A stretch of 25,966 nucleotides of DNA from Cacconaster sp045601245 (GTDB lineage Bacteria; Bacteroidota; Bacteroidia; Bacteroidales; UBA932), in the NCBI GenBank assembly GCA_045601245.1, contig JAZRZH010000058.1:1-25966 (forward strand), written 5' to 3'. Below, one piece after another: positions 7,379 to 15,520 of the stretch. Both the position numbers and the translations under genes were made by a program. Below the pieces are notes generated by a model. The model was not told the DNA's origin. It did not search any database and saw only the letters and a list, made by a program, of their open reading frames with translations. Numbering within the stretch: the stretch's first letter is position 1; each line of letters opens with the position of its first letter.

Positions 7379-8172
7379 TTGAAATAATCATTGACAGGGC
7401 AGACCGTCACTTTTGCACGTGTGACTTCGATTGACCTGCCGGCATTTATTCTGAATTCTTCGGTCCTTCCGTCTGTCATCTTCAGCGTAAGGATGACGCC
7501 AGTGTAATTGTTTTCCGGTACGTAGAAATAGAACGGCTTCGGCTCACTTCCGAGTTCGACGCCGTTCGTGCATTTGAGCGTTATGCTTTTCCCGCCCATC
7601 GCAACGGCCTTTACGTCATCTACGATATCGTAAAGCCCGCAGAGTTTCTGCTCCGTTTCGAGAGTAATGCTCTTCACAACGGCATTGCCCAATTTTGATG
7701 ATATCATAAATTCGATGGCACCGCACATCGGGCGGAACATAAGGTATCTGGTCGGCGACTTTGCGATCATAGGAGCCTTGTCAGGGCCGTCAGGCCTGTA
7801 ATGCTGTTCGTCAGGAAGTTCCCCGAAAGCAACTTCCTGAGGATAGTAGGCGACATACGGGGACGCCGGCTCATTGACGTCCATCTGGATGAGGTTGACG
7901 CACTCTCCGCCCTGTGATGCCATATATGTGCAGCAGTATTCTTCCGGATACTGGCGGGCTTCCGTACAGTTTTTCATCACAATAATGTAGTCGCCGCCTT
8001 CCCAGGCGGTCTTGAGACTGTTTTCATCGGATGTATAGGAAGTCCTTGTGTACGATTGCTCGATAAATCCTACGAAATTCTCCGGATCCGGATATTTCTC
8101 CTGACAGGAGCATATTGAAAGGAATGCGGCGAATGCCGTGGTAAGGGTCCTGATTGCCTTAAGCGTTTTCAT
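7375..8172 (-). CDS. Fimbrillin-like lipoprotein, short form
   Basis: 265 residues. A signal peptide ends in lipobox ICSC (Cys23). Fimbrillin-like features are an early TRTSYTSDENSLKTAWEGGD (Thr-Arg start plus a W-x-x-G-D turn), a YYPQEVAF strand, LMFRPMCGAIEFMI, and a C-terminal VTRAKVTVCPVNDYF. Members are exported, lipid-anchored and often assembled into fimbriae or surface complexes in Bacteroidales. It is much shorter than the fimbrillin-like protein at 2234-4252 and lacks Ig-like and C-terminal modules. It has several Cys residues, unusual for the family, that could pair in the periplasm. It is probably monocistronic; function beyond surface location is unknown. Confidence 0.75.
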   Translation of the reverse strand: MKTLKAIRTLTTAFAAFLSICSCQEKYPDPENFVGFIEQSYTRTSYTSDENSLKTAWEGGDYIIVMKNCTEARQYPEEYCCTYMASQGGECVNLIQMDVNEPASPYVAYYPQEVAFGELPDEQHYRPDGPDKAPMIAKSPTRYLMFRPMCGAIEFMISSKLGNAVVKSITLETEQKLCGLYDIVDDVKAVAMGGKSITLKCTNGVELGSEPKPFYFYVPENNYTGVILTLKMTDGRTEEFRINAGRSIEVTRAKVTVCPVNDYFN

Positions 8173-8197
8173 TTCTTATTTAGTCATTAAAATCCCT

Positions 8198-8205
8198 CAA
8201 AGTTA
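8198..8205 (-). promoter_or_regulatory. Promoter -7 box for the short fimbrillin-like gene
   Basis: On the minus strand TAACTTTG fits TAnnTTTG, 25 bp before the ATG at 8172. No clear -33 box. It is divergent from the box at 8227. Confidence 0.4.
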
Positions 8206-8226
8206 ATAAAAGCGATGAATTATTGC

Positions 8227-8234
8227 TATTTTTG
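8227..8234 (+). promoter_or_regulatory. Promoter -7 box for the pseudouridine synthase
   Basis: TATTTTTG fits TAnnTTTG and lies 20 bp before ATG 8255, giving a very short leader. The -33 region is weak. Confidence 0.45.
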
Positions 8235-8254
8235 CCGCGTAATAATCATTTGCA

Positions 8255-8995
8255 ATGGAGTACAGGGACCTCTCTAAGGAAGAATTCGACGATATCGCAG
8301 GGCGCATACTCTACGAGGACAATCATATCATAATTTTCAACAAGCGGGTGGGGGAGATCATCCAGGGCGACAAGACCGGTGACGAACCCGTCAGCGAGAC
8401 GCTCAAGGCTTTCGTCGCCGCGCGTGACAGCAAGCCGGGCCGCGTCTTTATGGGCGTTCCGCACAGGCTTGACCGTCCTGTCAGCGGCATCGCCGTCTTC
8501 GCCAAGACCTCCAAGGCTCTCGAGCGCCTCAACGAGGCATTCCGCACCGGCTCGGTCCACAAGACCTACTGGGCTCTCAGCGCGAACCGTCCCGATCCGG
8601 AAGTCGGCGAACTGACTCATTATCTGGTCCGTAACGAGAAGCAGAACAAATCCTATGCATACACTGACAAGGCTGCGGCAGAGAAGGTGGGCGGACGCAA
8701 CGGAATCTCCGAGGGCGCAAAGGAGGCGCGCCTGCGCTACAAAGTGATAGAGGATACCGACAGATATCATCTCATCGAGGTCGAACTCCTCACGGGTCGC
8801 CACCATCAGATCCGCTGCCAGCTTTCCACCATCGGTTGCCCTATCAAAGGGGATCTCAAATACGGCGCTCCGCGCAGTAATAAAGATGGCGGCATCTGCC
8901 TTCACGCGCGTAGTATCACATTGGTGCATCCGGTCAGAAAGGAGGAGTTCACGGTAGTCGCTCCGGTGGACTGGTCGCCAATTATCTGCAAATAA
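8255..8995 (+). CDS. RluA-family RNA pseudouridine synthase
   Basis: 246 residues. The catalytic motif PHRLDRPVSG (about 69-78) contains the invariant Asp, and the family's later VELLTGRHHQIRCQL and GDLKYGAP motifs are present. The enzyme should isomerise specific uridines to pseudouridine in rRNA or tRNA in the cytoplasm. The protein begins almost directly with the catalytic domain (ILYEDNHIIIFNKRVG) and has no S4 RNA-binding domain, like the RluA/RluC-like short subgroup; the exact target cannot be assigned. A -7 promoter box lies 20 bp before the ATG. It is followed closely by the promoter of tRNA-Glu and is transcribed on its own. Confidence 0.92.
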   Translation: MEYRDLSKEEFDDIAGRILYEDNHIIIFNKRVGEIIQGDKTGDEPVSETLKAFVAARDSKPGRVFMGVPHRLDRPVSGIAVFAKTSKALERLNEAFRTGSVHKTYWALSANRPDPEVGELTHYLVRNEKQNKSYAYTDKAAAEKVGGRNGISEGAKEARLRYKVIEDTDRYHLIEVELLTGRHHQIRCQLSTIGCPIKGDLKYGAPRSNKDGGICLHARSITLVHPVRKEEFTVVAPVDWSPIICK

Positions 8996-8996
8996 A

Positions 8997-9028
8997 TTTG
9001 GATAATTCTCCAATTATATATACTTTTG
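8997..9028 (+). promoter_or_regulatory. Strong Bacteroidota promoter for tRNA-Glu
   Basis: TTTG (8997-9000), a 20-bp spacer and TACTTTTG (9021-9028) match the consensus exactly, 16 bp before the tRNA. It starts at the stop of the pseudouridine synthase gene. Confidence 0.8.
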
Positions 9029-9044
9029 CAATCCATTCAGGAAT

Positions 9045-9120
9045 GGCCCTATCGACTAAGGGCTTAGGTCGCGACCCTCTCAAGGTCGAAATACGAGTTC
9101 GAATCTCGTTGGGGCTACCA
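9045..9120 (+). tRNA. tRNA-Glu (anticodon CTC)
   Basis: A 76-base cloverleaf with encoded CCA. Acceptor GGCCCTA pairs with TGGGGCT (the first pair is G-U); the D arm is GACT/GGTC; the anticodon stem CGACC/GGTCG encloses loop CTCTCAA, giving anticodon CTC; the T arm is ACGAG TTCGAAT CTCGT. CTC reads GAG, so the tRNA carries glutamate. It has its own promoter and a terminator just after. Confidence 0.93.
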
Positions 9121-9126
9121 AAAGCG

Positions 9127-9156
9127 GGCTTCTGCACAGTCAGAAGCCTTTTTTCT
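9127..9156 (+). terminator. Intrinsic terminator after tRNA-Glu
   Basis: Stem GGCTTCTG / CAGAAGCC around a 6-base loop, followed by a run of six T. It lies 7 bp after the CCA end. Confidence 0.85.
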
Positions 9157-9170
9157 TATATACCTGTGAT

Positions 9171-10217
9171 ATGAAAGTATTGGTTACCGGAGCCGCAGGC
9201 TTCATCGGCTCGCATCTTGTTAAATTTCTCCTCGGCAGAGGGGATTCGGTCGTAGGCGTCGACAATATCAACGATTACTACCCTCGCAAACTCAAATATG
9301 CACGTCTAGCCGGCCTCGGCATCCCGGATGCCGAATCAATGCTCTCGGAAAAGGCGGAATATCAGATACCGCAGGCTCCGTCGCGTTTCTGCTCAAAGTT
9401 CAGATTCTATCTCTGCGACATCGCTGATAGAAAAGTCCTGCCGCAGATCTTTGAGAAAGAGCGCTTCGACGCTGTGGTAAATCTCGCCGCTCAGGCAGGA
9501 GTGAGATATTCGATTGAAAATCCGTTCGCATATGTGGAAAGCAATCTCGTCGGCTTTGTAAATATCCTTGAGTGCTGCCGCCATTTTGAAGTGAAGAATC
9601 TTGTCTATGCAAGCTCCAGCAGCGTGTATGGCGGCAACGAGAAGGTTCCTTTCTCGGAGACTGACAACGTCGACAGCCCGGTGAGCCTGTATGCCGCTAC
9701 AAAGAAGGCGGATGAACTGATGGCGCACTGCTACTCCAAGCTTTACGGCATCCCGGCAACGGGGCTCCGCTTCTTCACGGTGTACGGCCCTTGGGGTCGT
9801 CCGGATATGGCTCCGATGCTCTTCGCCCGCGCCATTTCCGCAGGTGAACCTATCAAGGTGTTCAATGGCGGCGATATGATCCGCGATTTTACATACGTGG
9901 ATGATATCATTGAAGGCACTGTCCGTGTTCTTGACAATCCGCCGGCGGCCTGCGGAGACAAGGCTCCGCACCGCGTCTACAATATCGGCTGCTCCAATCC
10001 TGTCAGACTGACTAATTTCATCTCGGAGATGGAGTCCGCTCTCGGCCGCAGGGCACAGAAGATACTGATGCCAATGCAGCCAGGCGACGTGTATCAGACT
10101 TATGCGGACACCACATCCCTCGAGAAGGAGATGGGCTACAAGCCGCACGTCACCCTTCACGAAGGCATAGCCGCTTTCGTCGAATGGTACAAATCCGATA
10201 AGAATCCCTTGAAATAA
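9171..10217 (+). CDS. NAD-dependent epimerase, UDP-glucuronate 4-epimerase type
   Basis: 348 residues of the extended short-chain dehydrogenase family. It shows the Rossmann motif VTGAAGFIGSHL, VGVDNINDYY typical of UDP-glucuronate epimerases, an SSSSVYGG strand and the catalytic YAATKKADE (YxxxK). PWGRPDMAPMLFARAI and a C-terminal GDVYQTYADTTSLEKEMGYKP fit CapI/LpsL-type enzymes that turn UDP-GlcA into UDP-GalA for capsule or LPS. An insertion of about 30 residues follows the NAD-binding motif (around MLSEKAEYQIPQAPSRFCSK), as in this subfamily. The enzyme is cytoplasmic. It stands alone behind the tRNA-Glu terminator and converges with nadD. Other UDP-sugar 4-epimerases remain possible. Confidence 0.87.
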   Translation: MKVLVTGAAGFIGSHLVKFLLGRGDSVVGVDNINDYYPRKLKYARLAGLGIPDAESMLSEKAEYQIPQAPSRFCSKFRFYLCDIADRKVLPQIFEKERFDAVVNLAAQAGVRYSIENPFAYVESNLVGFVNILECCRHFEVKNLVYASSSSVYGGNEKVPFSETDNVDSPVSLYAATKKADELMAHCYSKLYGIPATGLRFFTVYGPWGRPDMAPMLFARAISAGEPIKVFNGGDMIRDFTYVDDIIEGTVRVLDNPPAACGDKAPHRVYNIGCSNPVRLTNFISEMESALGRRAQKILMPMQPGDVYQTYADTTSLEKEMGYKPHVTLHEGIAAFVEWYKSDKNPLK

Positions 10218-10259
10218 TAGCAATTCGTACCTGCGCAGTTAGGGACGTATTGCCAAGTC

Positions 10260-10811
10260 CTATTTCAGCCCCTGACGTATCATGGTCGAAGATATGTCGT
10301 GGATTTCGGCATCGTCGAAGATTGTGATGCCCTTGACCTTCAGCCTTGACTTCAGGTCATCCACCACGGCGTGCGCATCCGTGCCGGTGCGCGGATACAC
10401 CCATATGCGGTAGTCACGGATAATCTCCGTGCCGCATTTCCAGCGCTCCAGGCTGGCGATATTGTCGCCGCCCATCACCAATATATGTTCGCAGTCCGGC
10501 TCTGTGCTGTCCAGATAATGCAGCGTGTTGATTGTATAGAGGGGCGGCTCCAGATGGTATTCCACGTCGGAAACGATGACATTCAGGCCGCTGGCCTCTA
10601 TCTCCTTTCTGACATTTGCCAGACGATCCTCCGCCGTCACCATATTGCCCTCCTTGAACGGGCTTTCAGGAGACACCACTATGCGTACCTCGTCGGCTTC
10701 GCTTCGGTTGACGAGATACTCAAGAATCGCAAGGTGGCCGTAATGTATCGGGTTGAAGGACCCGAAGAACAGAGCCACCTTGCGCTTATTGTTTCTTTTT
10801 CTGAGGCACAT
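10260..10811 (-). CDS. nadD: Nicotinate-nucleotide adenylyltransferase
   Basis: 183 residues. The nucleotidyltransferase signature FFGSFNPIHYGHL (HxGH as HYGH) and the C-terminal ISSTMIRQGL (ISSTxxR) are intact. The enzyme adenylates nicotinate mononucleotide to deamido-NAD in NAD biosynthesis in the cytoplasm. It is the last gene of fba-gmk-nadD: its ATG shares one base with the gmk stop (TAATG), indicating translational coupling. The first residues (MCLRKRNNKRK) are unusually basic; a start a few codons downstream is unlikely because no good alternative Met precedes VALFFGSFNP. Confidence 0.95.
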   Translation of the reverse strand: MCLRKRNNKRKVALFFGSFNPIHYGHLAILEYLVNRSEADEVRIVVSPESPFKEGNMVTAEDRLANVRKEIEASGLNVIVSDVEYHLEPPLYTINTLHYLDSTEPDCEHILVMGGDNIASLERWKCGTEIIRDYRIWVYPRTGTDAHAVVDDLKSRLKVKGITIFDDAEIHDISSTMIRQGLK

Positions 10812-11377
10812 TACCTTCCGGTGAAAGAATGCACGATATCCTCCGCTTCCGCCAAGCAGAGTTCGAGGTCGTCATTGATGAGGACGCGGTCAAATTTGGG
10901 TGCGTAGGTCATCTCCTCCGCGGCCTTCTGCACACGCTCCTCTATGGCTTCCGGTGAATCCGTATTGCGGCCTATGAGCCTGCGGCGGAGTTCGTCTACC
11001 GACGGGGCCTGGATGAAGACTGAGAGTGCCTTGTCTCCGAAATATTTCTTGAGGTTGACGCCGCCCTTTACGTCCACGTCGAAAATGATGACGTGTCCGC
11101 AGTCCCAGATACGCTGGACTTCCGACTTCAAAGTGCCGTAGAAACGGTCCTGATAGACCTCTTCGTACTCGACGAAGGCATCCGCAGCGATTCTGCTGCG
11201 GAAGTCTTCGGGAGTTATGAAATAGTATTCGACGCCGTTCTGCTCAGTGCCGCGAGGGGCGCGTGAGGTTGCCGAGATTGAAAGTTCGAAGAAATCGAAA
11301 TGTTTCAGCAGATGGTTCACGACCGTGCTCTTGCCTGAGCCGGAAGGGGCCGAAAAAATGATTACCTGTTCGTTCAT
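10811..11377 (-). CDS. gmk: Guanylate kinase
   Basis: 188 residues. The P-loop IIFSAPSGSGKSTVV is followed by the GMP-binding segment (SISATSRAPRGTEQNGVEYYF), VEYEEVYQDRFYGT and a VIIFDVDVKGGVNLK strand. The enzyme phosphorylates GMP to GDP with ATP in the cytoplasm. Its ATG starts on the base after the fba stop codon, and its own stop overlaps nadD by one base, so the three are surely one transcript. A gmk-nadD pair is common in Bacteroidota; having fba directly before it is less so. Confidence 0.97.
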   Translation of the reverse strand: MNEQVIIFSAPSGSGKSTVVNHLLKHFDFFELSISATSRAPRGTEQNGVEYYFITPEDFRSRIAADAFVEYEEVYQDRFYGTLKSEVQRIWDCGHVIIFDVDVKGGVNLKKYFGDKALSVFIQAPSVDELRRRLIGRNTDSPEAIEERVQKAAEEMTYAPKFDRVLINDDLELCLAEAEDIVHSFTGR

Positions 11378-12379
11378 TTACTTAGCCTTGCCGTTGGAGC
11401 CGAGGACGTTGACAATCTTGTGGGTATAGAGTTTCGTCATCTCATCGCGTGCAGGACCGAGGTACTTGCGAGGGTCGAATTCTGCCGGCTTTTCGGCGAG
11501 GACCTTGCGGACAGCCGCCGTGAGTGCGAGGCGGGAGTCTGAGTCGATGTTGATCTTGCATACTGCGCTCTTCGCTGCCTTGCGGAGCTGCTCTTCAGGG
11601 ATGCCCACGGCTTCGGTGAGTTTGCCGCCGTTGCCGTTGATCATTTCGACATATTCCTGTGGCACTGATGATGAGCCGTGGAGAACGATAGGGAAGCCCG
11701 GGAGTTTCTTCTCAATGGCCTTCAGCACGTCGAATGCGAGAGGAGGAGGGAGGAGGCGTCCGGTCTTGGGGTCGCGGGTGCACTGTTCCGGCTTGAACTT
11801 GTAAGCGCCGTGTGACGTTCCGATGGAGATTGCGAGAGAGTCGCAGCCTGTCTTGGTGACGAAGTCGATGACCTCTTCCGGTTTGGTGTAATTGGACTTT
11901 TCTGCACAGACTTCATCCTCGACACCGGCGAGGACGCCGAGCTCGGCCTCTACCGTGACATCGTAGCGGTGAGCATAGCGGACGACCTTCTTGGTTAGTG
12001 CGACGTTCTCTTCGTAAGGGAGGGCACTGCCGTCGATCATCACTGATGAAAAGCCCATCTGTATGCAGCTCTTGCAGAGTTCGTAGCTGTCACCGTGGTC
12101 GAGGTGAAGGACAATCTGAGGACGCTTCCATCCGAGTTCCTTGGCATAAGCCACAGCACCTTCAGCCATATAGCGGAGGAGGGTCTGGTTGGCATAGTTG
12201 CGCGCACCCTTCGAGATCTGAAGGATAACAGGTGACTTCGTTTCAGCTGATGCCTTGATAATGGCCTGCAGCTGTTCCATATTGTTGAAATTGAATGCCG
12301 GGATGGCGTAGCCACCCTTCACTGCCTTTGCAAACATCTCTCGGGTGTTCACCAGGCCGATTTCCTTGTAAGATACCAT
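11378..12379 (-). CDS. fba: Class II fructose-bisphosphate aldolase
   Basis: 333 residues from ATG 12379 (MVSYKEIGLVNTREMF). The frame is open to 12430, but that extension lies upstream of the expected transcription start. Zinc and substrate motifs of the class II family are clear: IVLHLDHGDSYELC, a Glu-rich VEAELGVLAGVEDE segment, AISIGTSHGAYKF and IVLHGSSSVP. The enzyme cleaves fructose 1,6-bisphosphate in glycolysis and runs in reverse in gluconeogenesis, in the cytoplasm. It heads the fba-gmk-nadD operon with no gap to gmk. Its size and loop pattern fit the long (type B) class II aldolases. Confidence 0.96.
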   Translation of the reverse strand: MVSYKEIGLVNTREMFAKAVKGGYAIPAFNFNNMEQLQAIIKASAETKSPVILQISKGARNYANQTLLRYMAEGAVAYAKELGWKRPQIVLHLDHGDSYELCKSCIQMGFSSVMIDGSALPYEENVALTKKVVRYAHRYDVTVEAELGVLAGVEDEVCAEKSNYTKPEEVIDFVTKTGCDSLAISIGTSHGAYKFKPEQCTRDPKTGRLLPPPLAFDVLKAIEKKLPGFPIVLHGSSSVPQEYVEMINGNGGKLTEAVGIPEEQLRKAAKSAVCKINIDSDSRLALTAAVRKVLAEKPAEFDPRKYLGPARDEMTKLYTHKIVNVLGSNGKAK

Positions 12380-12417
12380 ATCGTTTATTTTGTTGTGTGT
12401 ATTCAATGTGTATTTTA

Positions 12418-12425
12418 CAAAGGTA
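12418..12425 (-). promoter_or_regulatory. Promoter -7 box for fba-gmk-nadD
   Basis: On the minus strand TACCTTTG fits TAnnTTTG and lies 38 bp before the fba ATG. No clear -33 box. It sits just after the stop of the upstream outer-membrane gene, so the operon probably has its own promoter. Confidence 0.5.
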
Positions 12426-12444
12426 ATCAATTTTTATTAAACTA

Positions 12445-15342
12445 TTATCTTCTGCCCGGAGCGCGGGAGCGGCCCTTGTTGAACGTGTAGGTGAAATTCG
12501 CCATCACATAGCGGCCGAAGCGGTGATTCCAGGTATTGGTCACGTAGTTGGATGACATTGACGTCGAGAAACCGGTCGTGTTGTTGAAGATATCGTGGGC
12601 GTTGATGGAGAAGTTGTAATTGTTGCGCGGTCCCCATTTTATGCCGATATTGGCGTCGAAGATATTGTCATTGAGCTTGCCGTACTCCAGCTGTTGGGTG
12701 AACACCTTGTAGTAATTGCCGCCGAGGTATATATGCCTGAAGATATTGTTGATCTCCCATCCGAAATTGATCGGTTCGGTGAAGTATGCGTTCTTGTACC
12801 CGCTGTCGTTGACGGTGTGTATATAGCTTGCTGAAGTGTTCAGGTTGAGGCGCACGATCCTTGAGAAGTTGGACCTCAGGCCGATGCGCACTGATGGCCG
12901 CATGTTTGTGGTGTAGACCAGGTCGCTGTTGACATATGAAGGTGCATTGTCGCAGTCGAACGAGGCCGAAGCGTTGAGGATGCATTTGATGAACTTCAAC
13001 TGCATTCCGAACCGCGCGTCGACCCCCGCGGACCAGCGCCTGTCGGCATTCTCATAGGTTCGCAGAGTGGACTGTGCAGGCATCGTGTATCCGTATTCCG
13101 CAAGGAACGTGTCATCCGTGAAATAGGTCTGTCTCGAGACGATAGGATTAAGTGTGGTGGAGAAATTCGCACCAAGGCTGAAAGTCGTGAACTTGTCGTC
13201 CGGTGTGCTGTTGCCGCCGCGGCCCCTGCTGCGCCTGCTCCTGCGACGGATATTGTCGAGTTCCTCCTGCGATGCGAACACCGTGCTGTAATTGAGTCTG
13301 ACGCTGTGCTGGCGGCTCTGGATGATATCTGGATTACCGATTGAGACGGAATAGAGGTTGGAGTTGTTGAGTTTCGGGCGCACCTGTTCGAGTGACGGGT
13401 TGTCCGTGGAAGTGGCGTAGTGGATGCTCCAGCGGTTGATCATCGACTCCGTGCCGAGGTTGATGCTGCCTGTCAGCGAATTGAAAGGATGACTGTACGG
13501 ATAGTCCGTAGGGAAGGTCTCGTGGAAGTTGAGAGTGTGCGAGCTGTAGCTTGCATTGACCCTGAGATTCGCATCAATGGCGTCAAAATGGTTCGAGAAT
13601 CCTGCGGAAACCCTGTGGGTGTATCCCGAATTGGTATAATGCTGCGTATTCACGGTATCAAGGACCGGATTGTACGGGTCATCGACATTGTATGCGATTC
13701 TGTCGGTCTGGCTGTATGAATCCGAGAAACTGTAGGAAAGGTTGAGATTCGTATTGTCGCTGATTTCGTAACTGAAGCGTGGGGAGACACTGACGCTGTG
13801 GCTGCCGCCTTCACCGGTGATGTCCAGCACAGTCCTGTCGATGGTACTTGTCGTGCTGTCTACCTTTGCGGACTGCGAATCGCTGCCGGACAGACTTGCG
13901 GAGAAATCCAGACCGAAATAATATTTGTTGTTGAATCCCTTGCGGCCCGCAAGGCTCGCGGCGTAGGAATTGGAGCTTGAAGAGCTGTTGGTGACACCCG
14001 ACGTTCCGGTCGGAAGCCCGCCGTTCTGCACGTTGTACGAAGTGCGGATCCGCTCATTGACGGAGTTCGAGTGCGTGTACGAAACCTCGGCATTCAGGGA
14101 TCCGTCCCTGAGTGCCTTTGTGCCCGAAATGCCGGCATTGTGCGACCTCGATCCGGCATCGCTCCAGGATGTCGAATTGGTCTCGCGGCTCTCGAACTGC
14201 TGGCTCGGGAAATATATCCTCTGCGAGCGGGATTCGTTGATATTGTCGCTGTCCGAGAATGAATAATTCGCGCTCACCGAGCCGAGAACGAAGTTCCTCA
14301 CCGTCGGGCTCATCTTCTTTTTCTGGATATTGGCCGATGCCTTGAAATTCCTAAGGTCAACGCTGCCGCCGCCGCTCGCGGTGCGGAACGAATTGCCGCG
14401 CCTGGTGTTGGAGTCGTTGTTGATATTGTTTGCGTTGATAGAGGCGCCGGCTGAGAGGGATTCGGAGAAGATATGAGCATTCGCTCCGGTGGTGTATCTG
14501 AACTTGTGGTAGGTGCTGTCAGTGTCGAAACCGCCACCGGCTATGACATTCATTGTACGTACCATCTTAGGTTTGCTCTTCGTCGCGACATCCAGGACGC
14601 GGCGCTTCTCCTCGGTCTTGCGTATCCTGTGGTACGGGTCCTTGTTGGCGTATTCCTGATAGGACTTGATGCTTACGACATCCTCGGCTGCGAGGTTCTC
14701 GAGCGCACGCATCGGGGCGCTGCCGAAGAGCAGGGCGCCATCGACATATACTACGCTGACATCCTCGTTCAATACCTTGACGCCCGAATCGGTAATCTCG
14801 ACTCCCGGCATCTGCTCGAGGATATCGATGGCCATCTCACCCTTGAGGACCTTGACGGCCGCGGCATTGAAGATAACAGTGTCTTCATCCACTGTCACAG
14901 GACTGACCGTAGCTGTGACCGTAGCGGCATTGAGCGCCTCGATATCGGGCTTCAGGTTGGCCAGGACCTTGTTCGAACCCGGGACGACAGTCAGTGTCTG
15001 GCGTATCGTCTCGTACCCGAGCAGGGAGAATACTATGACTGCGCTGCCAGGCTCCACATTGCGTATCACGAAATATCCCTTATCGTTGGTCACGGCATAT
15101 TTCTGGTCCTTCAGACTGCTGACGACCTGCACCGCAACGCCGGCTCCCGGCTCTTCTGGCTTTCCCGGCGTCTCTGGGGTAAGAACCACTGTTCCGTATA
15201 CCGTGCCTTTCATCTCTTTCTGCTTCAGCGGCACGGAGGAAGGCATCCTTGTCGTGCGGTTCTGGTTGCTGCCGTGCCTTGGCTGGGCGGAGGCTGAGAT
15301 GGCTGTGAATATTGTCAGGATGATGAGTGCGGCGCGTTTCAT
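12445..15342 (-). CDS. Outer-membrane beta-barrel protein with CarboxypepD_reg and TonB-plug-like domains
   Basis: 965 residues. The signal peptide ends near ISASAQ (about 20). An Ig-like carboxypeptidase-regulatory fold follows (about 48-133; YAVTNDKGYFVIRNVEPGS, SLLGYETIRQTL), then a plug-like region (MAIDILEQMPGVEITDSGV, VSVVYVDGALLFG, about 170-240), then a long beta-barrel rich in Asn/Ser/Tyr strands. This is the TonB-receptor-like family that Bacteroidota use for outer-membrane transport or assembly, without a SusD partner here; the substrate is unknown. About residue 700 there is an Arg/Gly cluster (RRRSRRSRGRGGNS), and the protein ends in GRSRAPGRR rather than an aromatic residue. No TonB box was identified. 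It is probably monocistronic, with fba downstream having its own promoter. Confidence 0.9.
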   Translation of the reverse strand: MKRAALIILTIFTAISASAQPRHGSNQNRTTRMPSSVPLKQKEMKGTVYGTVVLTPETPGKPEEPGAGVAVQVVSSLKDQKYAVTNDKGYFVIRNVEPGSAVIVFSLLGYETIRQTLTVVPGSNKVLANLKPDIEALNAATVTATVSPVTVDEDTVIFNAAAVKVLKGEMAIDILEQMPGVEITDSGVKVLNEDVSVVYVDGALLFGSAPMRALENLAAEDVVSIKSYQEYANKDPYHRIRKTEEKRRVLDVATKSKPKMVRTMNVIAGGGFDTDSTYHKFRYTTGANAHIFSESLSAGASINANNINNDSNTRRGNSFRTASGGGSVDLRNFKASANIQKKKMSPTVRNFVLGSVSANYSFSDSDNINESRSQRIYFPSQQFESRETNSTSWSDAGSRSHNAGISGTKALRDGSLNAEVSYTHSNSVNERIRTSYNVQNGGLPTGTSGVTNSSSSSNSYAASLAGRKGFNNKYYFGLDFSASLSGSDSQSAKVDSTTSTIDRTVLDITGEGGSHSVSVSPRFSYEISDNTNLNLSYSFSDSYSQTDRIAYNVDDPYNPVLDTVNTQHYTNSGYTHRVSAGFSNHFDAIDANLRVNASYSSHTLNFHETFPTDYPYSHPFNSLTGSINLGTESMINRWSIHYATSTDNPSLEQVRPKLNNSNLYSVSIGNPDIIQSRQHSVRLNYSTVFASQEELDNIRRRSRRSRGRGGNSTPDDKFTTFSLGANFSTTLNPIVSRQTYFTDDTFLAEYGYTMPAQSTLRTYENADRRWSAGVDARFGMQLKFIKCILNASASFDCDNAPSYVNSDLVYTTNMRPSVRIGLRSNFSRIVRLNLNTSASYIHTVNDSGYKNAYFTEPINFGWEINNIFRHIYLGGNYYKVFTQQLEYGKLNDNIFDANIGIKWGPRNNYNFSINAHDIFNNTTGFSTSMSSNYVTNTWNHRFGRYVMANFTYTFNKGRSRAPGRR

Positions 15343-15386
15343 ATGCGTGATAAATGTTATGCTATTGTAAGATGCCGTCTAAGGTC

Positions 15387-15394
15387 CAAAGTTA
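15387..15394 (-). promoter_or_regulatory. Promoter -7 box for the outer-membrane barrel gene
   Basis: On the minus strand TAACTTTG fits TAnnTTTG, 44 bp before the ATG at 15342. No -33 match at the usual spacing. Confidence 0.4.
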
Positions 15395-15465
15395 AATAAA
15401 AATGAGCTTCAATGCTTCGGACTGGGGATTCTAGTGCGACTGACAAATTGGCGTACCGTTTGAAT

Positions 15466-15481
15466 TGGCAGATTATTTGCT
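15466..15481 (+). promoter_or_regulatory. Sigma-54-like promoter upstream of grpE
   Basis: TGGCAGATTATTTGCT matches the -24/-12 consensus TGGCACrnnnnTTGCw at all fixed positions except the sixth base, with the required 10 bases between GG and GC. It ends 39 bp before the grpE ATG. CTGACA at 15440-15445 lies just upstream. No canonical TAnnTTTG box is seen. Confidence 0.55.
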
Positions 15482-15520
15482 GATACAGCGGCCGGAAGAA
15501 ATATTTAGATAGTCATTATA

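Noticed and set aside
12380..12430. Upstream Met start for fba (17 extra residues)
   Set aside because: The extension overlaps the promoter -7 box at 12418-12425, and the family begins near MVSYKEIG.
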